A stretch of 6,261 bases of DNA from Motiliproteus sp047622605 (GTDB lineage Bacteria > Pseudomonadota > Gammaproteobacteria > Pseudomonadales > Balneatricaceae): positions 1 through 6,261 of the forward strand of contig JBLHND010000188.1 in the NCBI GenBank assembly GCA_047622605.1, in the 5' to 3' direction. Below, piece by piece: positions 1 through 5,536 of this stretch (position 1 is the stretch's first letter; each line of letters opens with the position of its first letter). The notes beneath the pieces are model-generated. The model searched no databases and was not told where the DNA came from. It saw only the letters and a program-made list of their open reading frames with translations. Position numbers and translations under genes: made by a program.

Positions 1-818
1 TGCCGCCCTTGTCGCTGTCATTTTGGCGCTGGTTGCTGGCACTGCTTATCTTGCTGCCCTGGGTGGCCCCCAAGCTGATCTCTGAGCGTGCCCTGCTCTT
101 TAAGCACTGGAAGATCCTGTTATTATTGTCAGTGTTGGGGGTGGTTAACTTCAACAGCTTTATCTATCTCGGCTTACAGTACACCACGGCCACCAACGCG
201 ACGCTGCTGCAATCGGTGGTCCCGAGTCTGGTGATGCTGCTGGCGGTGTTTCTACTGGGGCAGCGGATCAGCAGGCTGCAGGCCTTCGGCCTGGCGCTGT
301 CCTTGCTGGGGGTGCTCTGTATCGTGTTGCGGGGCGACCTGACCCAGTTGCTGAACCTGCAGATCAATCGTGGCGATCTCTGGGTGCTGACGGGGATGCT
401 GTCCTGGTCTCTGTATACGGTGGCCTTACACTGGCGCCCGACCGCCCTGAGTAAGACGGCGCTGCTGGGGAGTACGATATTGACCGGCACCCTGGTGTTA
501 TTGCCCCTGTATCTGTGGGAGCTGGGGCAGGGGCTACGTATCGCCTTGGTTACCGAAAACCTGCTGACGCTGGGGTATGTGGCTATCTTCCCGTCAGTTA
601 TGGCGTACTTCTTTTGGAATTACGGGGTCGAGAAGCTCGGCGCGCCGAGGGCAGGACTCTTTATCTATCTGCTGCCGGTATTCGGTACGACCCTGTCGAT
701 GCTGTTCTTAGGTGAGCAACCCGCGCTCTATCATCTGTTTGGTTTTGCGCTGGTGCTGGGCGGCATGCTGCTGGCGATCCGCCGTCGTCCCGAGCCGGCT
801 ATTGCGGCTCGCGTTTAA
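1..818 (+). CDS. EamA/DMT-family drug/metabolite transporter, 5' end missing
   Basis: This is an inner-membrane permease of the drug/metabolite transporter superfamily (EamA type), whose members export or import small metabolites; the substrate cannot be told from sequence. The frame is open to the left edge (codons from base 3 read PPLSLSFWRW), and that stretch normally follows the first helix, so about 30 residues including TM1 are probably missing. The TTG at base 9 is therefore unlikely to be the real start. About nine hydrophobic helices follow in two halves. The first half ends with the LQAFGLALSLLGVLCIVL helix, and the second begins at GDLWVLTGMLSWSLYTVAL. Family hallmarks are the ATNATLLQSVVPSL segment in the first half and GEQPALYHLFGFALVLGG near the end. 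The C terminus is basic (RRRPEP). The last 20 bp overlap the 3' end of the convergent yaaA. The family is clear; the substrate is unknown. Confidence 0.9.
   Translation, partial: PPLSLSFWRWLLALLILLPWVAPKLISERALLFKHWKILLLLSVLGVVNFNSFIYLGLQYTTATNATLLQSVVPSLVMLLAVFLLGQRISRLQAFGLALSLLGVLCIVLRGDLTQLLNLQINRGDLWVLTGMLSWSLYTVALHWRPTALSKTALLGSTILTGTLVLLPLYLWELGQGLRIALVTENLLTLGYVAIFPSVMAYFFWNYGVEKLGAPRAGLFIYLLPVFGTTLSMLFLGEQPALYHLFGFALVLGGMLLAIRRRPEPAIAARV
791..811 (+). terminator. Small hairpin at the convergent gene ends, possible weak terminator
   Basis: A perfect 7-bp inverted repeat (CGAGCCG at 791-797, CGGCTCG at 805-811) with a 7-nt loop spans the last codons of both the transporter and yaaA. 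On the plus strand it is followed by CGTTTAAAC, which is only weakly T-rich, and on the minus strand there is no T run. It could attenuate readthrough, mainly of the plus-strand transcript. Because it lies in coding sequence on both strands, chance or codon constraint is a real alternative. Confidence 0.3.
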
Positions 819-1572
819 ACACCAGTTCCTTGGTGTTGGACTCCGAGGCGCAAAAGGCGTAACCCTGTTCTGCGAATTCTTTCAGCCCCTCGACGCTGCT
901 GAGCCGGTTTTGAATGATGTAGCGGCTCATCAGGCCTCGGGCTTTCTTGGCGTAAAAGCTGATCACCTTATACTGACCGTTTTTACAGTCCTTAAAGACC
1001 GGCGTGATCACTTGAGCGTTGAGGCGCTTGGGTTGCACGGCTTTGTAGTATTCATTGGAGGCCAGGTTGACTAGCAACTCATCACCCTGCTCGACCAGGG
1101 TCTGGTTTACCGCATCGGTGATGATATCGCCCCAAAACTGGTACAGATTACTCCCGCGGGCGTTGTGCAGGCGGGTGCCCATCTCCAGGCGGTAGGGCTG
1201 CATCAGATCGAGCGGTCGAAGCAGGCCGTAAAGCCCGGATAGCATCCGCAGGTGCTGTTGGGCAAAGCTCAGATCCTTCGGGCTGAGGCTCTCGGCATCC
1301 AGTCCCGTATAGACATCGCCCTTAAACGCCAGCAGTGCCTGCTTGGCGTTCTCGGGAGAGAAGGGTCGCGACCACGTTTCATAGCGGACCGCGTTGAGGC
1401 TGGCCAGCTTGTCGCTGAGCTTCATCAGGGTGCCGATCTCAAGCGGCGCCATCGTCCTGAGTTGCTCGATCAGCAGCTCGGAGTGGTGCAGCAGCTCGGG
1501 CTGGCTGACGCGCGAGGTGGTCGGGGGCGTTTCAAAGTCGAGGGTCTTGGCAGGTGAGATCAGAATCAGCAT
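799..1572 (-). CDS. yaaA: Peroxide stress protein YaaA (DUF328 family)
   Basis: YaaA is a cytoplasmic protein that in E. coli is induced through OxyR and limits intracellular free iron during peroxide stress; DNA binding has also been reported for the family. The start chosen gives 257 residues, close to the E. coli length of about 258, and begins with the conserved MLILISPAKTLDF. Other family blocks are SGLYGLLRPLDLMQPYRLEMG (about 112-132), NLASNEYYKAV (about 169-179) and KKARGLMSRYII (about 209-220). The frame stays open to an ATG at 1644, but that ATG lies upstream of a good candidate -10 box, so the extension is not credible. An ATG at 1584 (adding MTHA) is possible. No strong Shine-Dalgarno is seen. 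The gene is convergent with the transporter and ends inside it. Identity is confident. Confidence 0.95.
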   Translation of the reverse strand: MLILISPAKTLDFETPPTTSRVSQPELLHHSELLIEQLRTMAPLEIGTLMKLSDKLASLNAVRYETWSRPFSPENAKQALLAFKGDVYTGLDAESLSPKDLSFAQQHLRMLSGLYGLLRPLDLMQPYRLEMGTRLHNARGSNLYQFWGDIITDAVNQTLVEQGDELLVNLASNEYYKAVQPKRLNAQVITPVFKDCKNGQYKVISFYAKKARGLMSRYIIQNRLSSVEGLKEFAEQGYAFCASESNTKELVFKREPQ

Positions 1573-1623
1573 GGCGTGAGTCATCGTTCCGCAGTGTGGT
1601 TGAGAGGTGCCGTTAAGGCGAGC

Positions 1624-1653
1624 AGTATAACGAAATGGCGTCATAATTGATAA
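1624..1653 (-). promoter_or_regulatory. Candidate sigma-70 promoter of yaaA
   Basis: Read on the minus strand, TTATCA (plus-strand 1648-1653; 4 of 6 matches to TTGACA) and TATACT (1624-1629; 5 of 6 matches to TATAAT) are separated by 18 bp. Transcription would begin near 1617, giving a leader of about 45 nt before the yaaA start at 1572. No OxyR site was identified with confidence. Confidence 0.5.
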
Positions 1654-1654
1654 A

Positions 1655-1677
1655 GCCGAGTGCCGAAGCAGCTCGGC
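1655..1677. repeat. GC-rich inverted repeat between divergent promoters
   Basis: GCCGAG (1655-1660) pairs with CTCGGC (1672-1677) around an 11-nt loop. A competing pairing uses GCCGA (1662-1666) with TCGGC (1673-1677). It lies just outside the candidate yaaA -35 box and just before the candidate promoter of the exonuclease gene, so an operator is conceivable. It could equally be an accidental palindrome; there is no adjacent T run to suggest a terminator on the plus strand. Confidence 0.3.
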
Positions 1678-1678
1678 C

Positions 1679-1706
1679 TTGTGCTCGCCATCAAGCTCGC
1701 TACAAT
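1679..1706 (+). promoter_or_regulatory. Candidate promoter of the exonuclease-rsuA operon
   Basis: TACAAT at 1701-1706 matches the -10 consensus at 5 of 6 positions. The hexamer TTGTGC, 16 bp upstream at 1679-1684, keeps the TTG core of a -35 box. The predicted start is near 1713, in a run of T, about 20 nt before the ATG at 1734. The -35 match is weak. Confidence 0.4.
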
Positions 1707-1733
1707 GACGTTTTTTGAGGATGGCGACTACCG

Positions 1734-2375
1734 ATGAACTTTCCCCTACACCAACGTAACGCCAACAGCCTAGTGGTGCTCGACTTTGAGACCACCGGTC
1801 TGTCGCCTGATCAGGGCGACAGAGCCATAGAGATAGGCGCGGTGCGGTTGGTCGATGGTCAGGTCTGCGACCGTTTTCAGGCGCTGATGTATCCGGGCCG
1901 CCGAGTGGACAGCTTTATTGAAAATTATACCGGCATCAGCAACGCCATGCTGGCCGAGGCGCAGCCCTGTGAACGGGTGATGGCCGAGTTCGCCGACTAT
2001 CTGGGCGATGATAATATGGTGGCCCACAACGCCTCCTTCGATCGTCGCTTCCTGGATGCCGAGTTGAGCCGGATCAAACAACGTACCGTCGGCGATTTTG
2101 TCTGTTCGATGCTGGCGGCTAGGCGTGTCTATCCCACCGCGGCTAACCATAAACTGGGTACGCTGGTGAGTCTGTTACGGCTTCCTAACGACGGTGTCTA
2201 TCACCGGGCGCTGGCCGATGCCGAGATGACGGCCCATCTGTGGCTGCGGATACTCGAGGATCTAGAGCAGCAGTCCGGGCTGAACGGGATCCCCTTCGCG
2301 TTGATCCAACAGCTGACCCGTACGCCTAAGAGTTCGGTCGACGGGCTGCTCCAGCGTCACGCCAGGCGCGCCTGA
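1734..2375 (+). CDS. DnaQ-like DEDDh 3'-5' exonuclease
   Basis: This is a cytoplasmic exonuclease of the RNase T/DnaQ superfamily, which removes nucleotides from 3' ends of DNA or RNA using two metal ions. All catalytic residues are in place: D17 and E19 in LDFETTGL (ExoI), D103 in AHNASFDRRFLDAEL (ExoII), and H157 and D162 in YHRALADAEMTAHLW (ExoIII). That makes it a DEDDh enzyme. At 213 residues it is essentially one nuclease domain plus a short C-terminal tail (from about 180), with no polymerase-clamp or helicase domain. Whether it serves as a Pol III epsilon paralogue, a repair nuclease or an RNA-trimming enzyme cannot be decided. The ATG at 1734 is the only ATG near the N terminus, with an in-frame TGA just upstream at 1716. 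The nearest purine-rich stretch (GAGG, 1717-1720) is poorly spaced. rsuA begins 4 nt after its stop. Confidence 0.92.
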   Translation: MNFPLHQRNANSLVVLDFETTGLSPDQGDRAIEIGAVRLVDGQVCDRFQALMYPGRRVDSFIENYTGISNAMLAEAQPCERVMAEFADYLGDDNMVAHNASFDRRFLDAELSRIKQRTVGDFVCSMLAARRVYPTAANHKLGTLVSLLRLPNDGVYHRALADAEMTAHLWLRILEDLEQQSGLNGIPFALIQQLTRTPKSSVDGLLQRHARRA

Positions 2376-2379
2376 TTCG

Positions 2380-3078
2380 ATGCGTCTAGATCGATTTCTC
2401 AGCAATCTGCCTCAGGCCAGCCGCCAGCAGGCGCGTTTCTGGTTAGCCGCCAGGCGAGTCCGGGTCGACGGGCTGCTGGTGACCGATCCGCAGCAGGATG
2501 TCAGTCCCTTTAGTCAGATTCAGCTCGACGGCGAGCGGCTGCAGTCGCGCCAGCCGCGTTATTTTATGCTGCATAAACCCCGGGGCTACCTCAGTGCGAC
2601 CACCGATGCCGAGCACCCGACGGCGCTGGAGTTGCTCGATGTAGCCGAGCGCGAGCAGTTGCATATAGGGGGGCGGCTGGATCGTAACAGTACCGGTCTG
2701 CTGCTGATCACCGACGATGGCCGCTGGTCACGCATCCTGACCCAGCCCGATAAACAGCTCGCCAAGGTCTATCGGGTCGAGACTCGGGATCCGATTCATC
2801 CCGATACCGCGCAGCTGTTTGCCGCAGGGATCTACTTTGAATTTGAGCATATCACCACCAAACCGGTCCGGCTCGAGCAGCTCGATAGTCACCGAGTGCG
2901 GTTGTGGCTGTACGAGGGGCGTTATCATCAGATCAAGCGGATGTTCGGGCGCTTTCGCAACCCGGTGGTGGGCTTACACCGTGAGAGCATGGGGGCGATC
3001 GTGCTGGATCCCGGACTAGCGCCCGGCGAGTACCGGGCCCTGACCCAGGCCGAGATCGATAGTGTTAGACAGCCGTAG
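2380..3078 (+). CDS. rsuA: 16S rRNA pseudouridine(516) synthase RsuA
   Basis: RsuA isomerises uridine 516 of 16S rRNA to pseudouridine during 30S assembly in the cytoplasm. The 232-residue protein has the family length (about 231 in E. coli). It begins with an S4 RNA-binding domain (MRLDRFLSNL to about residue 45, with RRVRVDG), followed by the RsuA/RluB/E/F catalytic domain. Family signatures are RYFMLHKPRGY (about 60-70), the catalytic motif GRLDRNSTGLLL with D101 as nucleophile, EGRYHQIKRMF, and LAPGEYRALTQAEI near the end. These match RsuA more closely than RluB, RluE or RluF. The ATG lies 4 nt after the exonuclease stop and has no clear ribosome-binding site, so translational coupling is likely. 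Downstream is the large inverted repeat, which begins 15 nt after the stop. Identity is confident. Confidence 0.95.
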   Translation: MRLDRFLSNLPQASRQQARFWLAARRVRVDGLLVTDPQQDVSPFSQIQLDGERLQSRQPRYFMLHKPRGYLSATTDAEHPTALELLDVAEREQLHIGGRLDRNSTGLLLITDDGRWSRILTQPDKQLAKVYRVETRDPIHPDTAQLFAAGIYFEFEHITTKPVRLEQLDSHRVRLWLYEGRYHQIKRMFGRFRNPVVGLHRESMGAIVLDPGLAPGEYRALTQAEIDSVRQP

Positions 3079-3093
3079 GCTGGGATGCCGTGC

Positions 3094-3172
3094 AAAAGGG
3101 GTCGGAGTGATTTTTTAGATCGTAGTATTTTGTTGAACGCGCCCCGTTTTTAAAATCACTCCGACCCCTTTT
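3094..3172. repeat. Perfect 21-bp inverted repeat with 37-nt spacer
   Basis: Arms at 3094-3114 and 3152-3172 are exact reverse complements; the core is GGGGTCGGAGTGATTTT on the left and AAAATCACTCCGACCCC on the right. The spacer (3115-3151) is AT-rich at its edges, with a small CG-rich centre. The transcript would form a very stable hairpin on either strand, with T-runs bordering the outer ends on both strands, so it may terminate both rsuA and the convergent minus-strand gene. A short GGGGTC-type inverted repeat of this size is also the kind of sequence dispersed in bacterial genomes as REP or MITE-like elements. No transposase is present in the window. Confidence 0.9.
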
Positions 3173-3184
3173 TGACCCCTTTTT
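3152..3184. terminator. Likely bidirectional terminator between rsuA and the minus-strand operon
   Basis: The right arm of the inverted repeat ends in CCGACCCC followed by TTTTT. The left arm, read on the minus strand, ends in CCGACCCC followed by TTTTG. Both directions therefore give a strong stem followed by uridines, and it sits exactly between two convergent genes. The 37-nt loop is longer than in a usual intrinsic terminator, so efficiency is uncertain. Confidence 0.45.
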
Positions 3185-3192
3185 GGACCCCT
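3163..3192. repeat. 11-bp tandem repeat at the edge of the inverted repeat
   Basis: GACCCCTTTTT occurs at 3163-3173 and 3174-3184. A third, partial copy (GACCCCT) follows at 3186-3192 after an extra G. The first copy is part of the right inverted-repeat arm; the last runs into the TAG stop codon of the minus-strand gene. This looks like slippage or stepwise duplication of one repeat end. Confidence 0.85.
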
Positions 3193-4813
3193 ACTCGAAA
3201 AACTGCTCAAACAGCTGCGGATCATCGAAGTAGCGGCGATTGGCAAACCCTATGGCATGAGCGCCCCAGACCCGCATGGCACCGGGGGAGTTGACGCCCA
3301 TCGGCCATAGCAGGAAACGTTCCAGCCGCGCAGTCGCACCGACCAGGCCATCGGGGTCGAACAGATTGCGACGACCGTCTGCCGTGGCCAGGCTGCGCAG
3401 CTGATGATAGCTGTCGAAACGATAGCGGCGGCGGTTGTCACTCTTATGGTCACTCTTATTGTCGAGAGCCGGGTTGTCGAGGCTCTGGTTATCGAGAGCA
3501 GCCCCTGGCTTCCGCTCATCCGCGAGGGCGATGCCCTGTAGGTAATGATCCTCGGGGGTGAGCTGCAGTACCAGGCGTCCTTGCTCACGCCCTGGCGCGA
3601 TTCCGCTGAGGATCAGAGGTTGCTCCACCGCAGCGTCGGGCGGCTTGATGCTCAGTCCCTTCGCTACCGGAAAGATCAGATGGTAACAGCCACAGGGGTG
3701 AATGCTGTCATACAGCAGTACGCGGCCGTCGGCATCCAGGGTGACCCGCCAGATCAGGCCATCCAGGGGACCTGCATACAGATCCAGGGGTCGCTGCGAA
3801 GGGCGCTCCGGAAACCACGCCATATAGTTCAGTTGCAGCAGTATCTGGCCGTTAAAGCGCGTGTAGGAGGGCAGCAGGTAGGTGACCGGATCATTCGTAT
3901 CGATGTCAGGCGCGCCATCCCGCCACTGGGGGCGGCCGATCAGGTCTGCCGAGGAGTGGGTAAACGACTGCCACAGGGGGGCGAAGTGTCGAAACAGCGC
4001 CAGCTGTCGAGCGCTATCCAGCTCGGGAAGTCCCAACGGGTTGTTGTTTCGCGCCTGTTCCAGCCAGGAAGAGATCAGTTCTGTTTCAAGGGGTTTGCTG
4101 AGGGGTGGCTGATAGAGCCGGCTGGGGCCCTGGAGCAGGGCAGGGCTGTTGAACTGCTGGCGCCAACGCTGCTGGTGGCTGGCGATCTGTCGCAGCACGA
4201 TCTGCCGGGTCAGCGGAAACAGTCCCAGAGCCCGCTGCCAGTCACTGTAGAGGTCTGGAACCTGGGCGCGGCGGGTGAGTTGCGCGAAGACGTCTTTCGC
4301 CTGCAGGTCTCTGGATGCCCGCTGTTCGATGCAGCGTTCCAGCTGCTCGCGCGTATCGGCCGTGACTGCCGGACTCAGGTTATCCAGCTCAACCTGACGG
4401 GCATCCTTGCCGAGTCGATACAGCCGTTGATACCAGGCCTGCTGGCGAGCCTGCGTATTGAGCTGCTTCGAGAAGCTGGCTAACAAGCGGTTTACCCGCA
4501 GATAGGGATAGGTCGCGATGGGATAGCCCAGCGGATCGGCGCCGTCGCTAACCTGAATCCGCCGTGCCAGGCGCTGCAACAATAACGGGCAAGCGTCCGT
4601 CAGGTGAGTGGAGTCCGGGGTCGACGTTTGCATGTCTAAAGGAGACTGAGGCAGGACGCTGCAGCCCAGCTGAACCAGCACCACCGCAGCAACAACCCCT
4701 GAGCGGCTCAGCTGCGTGCAGCGGTGCAGAGCATAGACAAGCATCGATAGCTGTCTAGGTAAGGAAGGGGTCCCCCTTCGGGCTTTCTTCAGACGATCCC
4801 TCAGGGCTAACAT
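3191..4813 (-). CDS. Unrecognised exported or lipoprotein-like protein with CGCYH motif
   Basis: I cannot assign a function. The 540-residue product has a basic N terminus, a hydrophobic segment SGVVAAVVLVQLGC (38-51) and no other membrane helix. C51 is a plausible but imperfect lipobox cysteine (Q and L at -3 and -2), so an envelope lipoprotein or periplasmic protein is the best inference. Residues 95-290 look mainly helical (YLRVNRLLASF, YSDWQRALGLFPLTRQIV). A second domain (about 308-430) carries NYMAWFPERP, LDGLIWRVTLDADG and YDSIHPCGCYHLIFP, with C374, C376 and H378. A repetitive hydrophilic insert at about 438-463 precedes the tail GVNSPGAMRVWGAHAIGFANRRYFD. The ATG at 4813 lies 12 nt after the DUF2789 stop, suggesting coupling. 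An ATG at 4744 (M24) would give a more typical signal peptide, and neither has a clear ribosome-binding site. The stop codon touches the 3163-3192 repeat. Confidence 0.85.
   Translation of the reverse strand: MLALRDRLKKARRGTPSLPRQLSMLVYALHRCTQLSRSGVVAAVVLVQLGCSVLPQSPLDMQTSTPDSTHLTDACPLLLQRLARRIQVSDGADPLGYPIATYPYLRVNRLLASFSKQLNTQARQQAWYQRLYRLGKDARQVELDNLSPAVTADTREQLERCIEQRASRDLQAKDVFAQLTRRAQVPDLYSDWQRALGLFPLTRQIVLRQIASHQQRWRQQFNSPALLQGPSRLYQPPLSKPLETELISSWLEQARNNNPLGLPELDSARQLALFRHFAPLWQSFTHSSADLIGRPQWRDGAPDIDTNDPVTYLLPSYTRFNGQILLQLNYMAWFPERPSQRPLDLYAGPLDGLIWRVTLDADGRVLLYDSIHPCGCYHLIFPVAKGLSIKPPDAAVEQPLILSGIAPGREQGRLVLQLTPEDHYLQGIALADERKPGAALDNQSLDNPALDNKSDHKSDNRRRYRFDSYHQLRSLATADGRRNLFDPDGLVGATARLERFLLWPMGVNSPGAMRVWGAHAIGFANRRYFDDPQLFEQFFE
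3437..3503 (-). repeat. In-frame minisatellite encoding LDN and KSD repeats
   Basis: Two exact copies of the 11-mer GTCACTCTTAT (3437-3447, 3449-3459) at a 12-bp period encode KSDH-KSDN. The adjacent stretch 3459-3503 holds three degenerate 15-bp units starting TTGTCGAG, TTGTCGAG and TTATCGAG, encoding LDNQS-LDNPA-LDN. Both periods are multiples of three, so copy-number changes would keep the frame. The encoded segment is hydrophilic and probably a disordered loop. Confidence 0.75.
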
Positions 4814-4825
4814 TGAAATACCGTA

Positions 4826-5059
4826 TTATTGATGCATCCTTTGGTTCAGTTCGTCGACCACCTCACTCCAGTCTGAATCGAGTGCCAGTGCTTCCTGAAT
4901 GAAACGTGCCTGGCTCGGCGACCAGAAATTGGCCCCCTCGAGTCGATCGAGTCCGGTTTCGGCGATATGCTCGCAGATAAACTGGTCAATCTGTTCCGGT
5001 TCGCTGGGTAGCCCCAGTTGTTGAAACAGAGTTTGGAGCGTGTGATTACTAGTGTCCAT
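4826..5059 (-). CDS. DUF2789 family protein
   Basis: This small cytoplasmic protein of 77 residues belongs, by its sequence pattern, to DUF2789, a gammaproteobacterial family of unknown function. Recognisable family features are the N terminus MDTSNHTLQTLFQQLGLPS, the central block FWSPSQARFIQEALALDSDW (about 45-64) and the end EVVDELNQRM. No catalytic or metal-binding motif is visible. The frame is open to an ATG at 5077, but the start at 5059 is preferred: AAGGAG (plus-strand 5066-5071) sits 6 nt upstream of it, and the protein family begins at MDTSNHT. The large CGCYH protein starts 12 nt after its stop, so the two are probably co-translated. The membrane-protein gene ends 55 bp upstream, with a candidate promoter in and around that gap. 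Confidence 0.88.
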   Translation of the reverse strand: MDTSNHTLQTLFQQLGLPSEPEQIDQFICEHIAETGLDRLEGANFWSPSQARFIQEALALDSDWSEVVDELNQRMHQ

Positions 5060-5065
5060 AGTTGT

Positions 5066-5071
5066 CTCCTT
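5066..5071 (-). promoter_or_regulatory. Shine-Dalgarno site fixing the DUF2789 start
   Basis: On the minus strand AAGGAG precedes the ATG at 5059 by 6 nt. It lies inside the longer open frame that begins at 5077, which argues that the six-residue extension MSKETT is not translated as the normal N terminus. Confidence 0.8.
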
Positions 5072-5098
5072 CGACATCTAAATCATTCAAGCCTGCTG

Positions 5099-5125
5099 AG
5101 TATAGTTAGTATTTTTATTGGTCAG
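5099..5125 (-). promoter_or_regulatory. Candidate promoter of the DUF2789 gene
   Basis: Read on the minus strand, TATACT (5099-5104; 5 of 6 matches to the -10 box) follows CTGACC (5120-5125; 4 of 6 matches to the -35 box) with a short 15-bp spacer. It overlaps the last codons of the upstream membrane-protein gene. It would give a leader of about 33 nt carrying the AAGGAG site. Confidence 0.3.
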
Positions 5126-5429
5126 GGTTGATAAGGTTGTTCTCTGGACGGGATCTGGATGGGGTCTGACGCTTCCAGAAATGGCGCGCGCCCAATCCCA
5201 ATAAGGCTCCCAAACTGACTAGCAACGCCTGGCCGATAGGCTGTTCAAGCGGAGCGCTGATCTGAACCAGCAGGGCCGCCGTCGCCGCCGTGAACAGCAA
5301 GCCGAAAAAGCACAGCAGCATCGCGGTGGCGACCTTGGAGAGCAACGGCAACGGGCTGAAATCACGATCCTCAATCATCAGGTACAGGGCGGTGACCACA
5401 AAGGTCGCGACGATAATCCAGGATCCCAT
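5115..5429 (-). CDS. Small inner-membrane protein of unknown function
   Basis: I do not recognise a family. The preferred start gives 104 residues beginning MGSWIIVATFVVTALYLMIEDRD. There are three hydrophobic segments: about 2-20, about 33-57 (ending LLFTAATAALLVQI), and about 66-83 (ALLVSLGALLGLGARHFW). They are followed by a hydrophilic, basic tail (KRQTPSRSRPENNLINPDQ), so it is probably a three-helix inner-membrane protein. The frame runs on upstream to 5561, but GAGGAA (plus-strand 5439-5444) lies 9 nt before the ATG at 5429, and the extra 44 residues look unlike a natural N terminus. It is divergent from trpS and lies 55 bp upstream of the DUF2789 gene on the same strand. No catalytic motif is visible. 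Confidence 0.75.
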   Translation of the reverse strand: MGSWIIVATFVVTALYLMIEDRDFSPLPLLSKVATAMLLCFFGLLFTAATAALLVQISAPLEQPIGQALLVSLGALLGLGARHFWKRQTPSRSRPENNLINPDQ

Positions 5430-5438
5430 AGGCCGTAC

Positions 5439-5444
5439 TTCCTC
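5439..5444 (-). promoter_or_regulatory. Shine-Dalgarno site fixing the membrane-protein start
   Basis: GAGGAA on the minus strand stands 9 nt before the ATG at 5429. It supports the 104-residue form over the longer open frame reaching 5561. Confidence 0.65.
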
Positions 5445-5499
5445 TAAGCTTATTATGGTAAGCGTTGCTGACTCTAGGCCGATGGCAAGCCAGCAGTAA

Positions 5500-5536
5500 A
5501 CTCGACCTCTGTATAGGAGGCTGCCTATCATCGAGT
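5500..5536. repeat. Interrupted inverted repeat in the trpS-divergent intergenic region
   Basis: ACTCGA (5500-5505) pairs with TCGAGT (5531-5536), and inside it ATAGG (5513-5517) pairs with CCTAT (5524-5528), with an internal loop of 7 and 2 nt. It lies in the 219-bp gap between the divergent membrane-protein gene and trpS. It could be a protein-binding site or part of a leader. It does not resemble the TrpR operator, and no T run follows it. Confidence 0.35.

Noticed and set aside
712..1074. 120-codon plus-strand frame after the transporter
   Set aside because: It overlaps the transporter end and the yaaA coding region in a non-coding frame; the conserved YaaA blocks on the minus strand explain this DNA.
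3070..3082. CAGCC-GTA-GGCTG palindrome over the rsuA stop codon
   Set aside because: The stem is only 5 bp, with a 3-nt loop and no following T run; the much larger repeat just downstream is the better terminator candidate.
3545..4483. 312-codon open frame on the plus strand
   Set aside because: It lies wholly antisense to the large minus-strand gene. Its translation is rich in Q, R and G with no recognisable domain, as expected for the opposite strand of GC-rich coding DNA.
3191..5429. Minus-strand trio as a defence or toxin-antitoxin system
   Set aside because: No nuclease, toxin, kinase or nucleotide-binding motif is visible. The small protein is a DUF2789 member common in gammaproteobacteria, and composition matches the neighbouring housekeeping genes.
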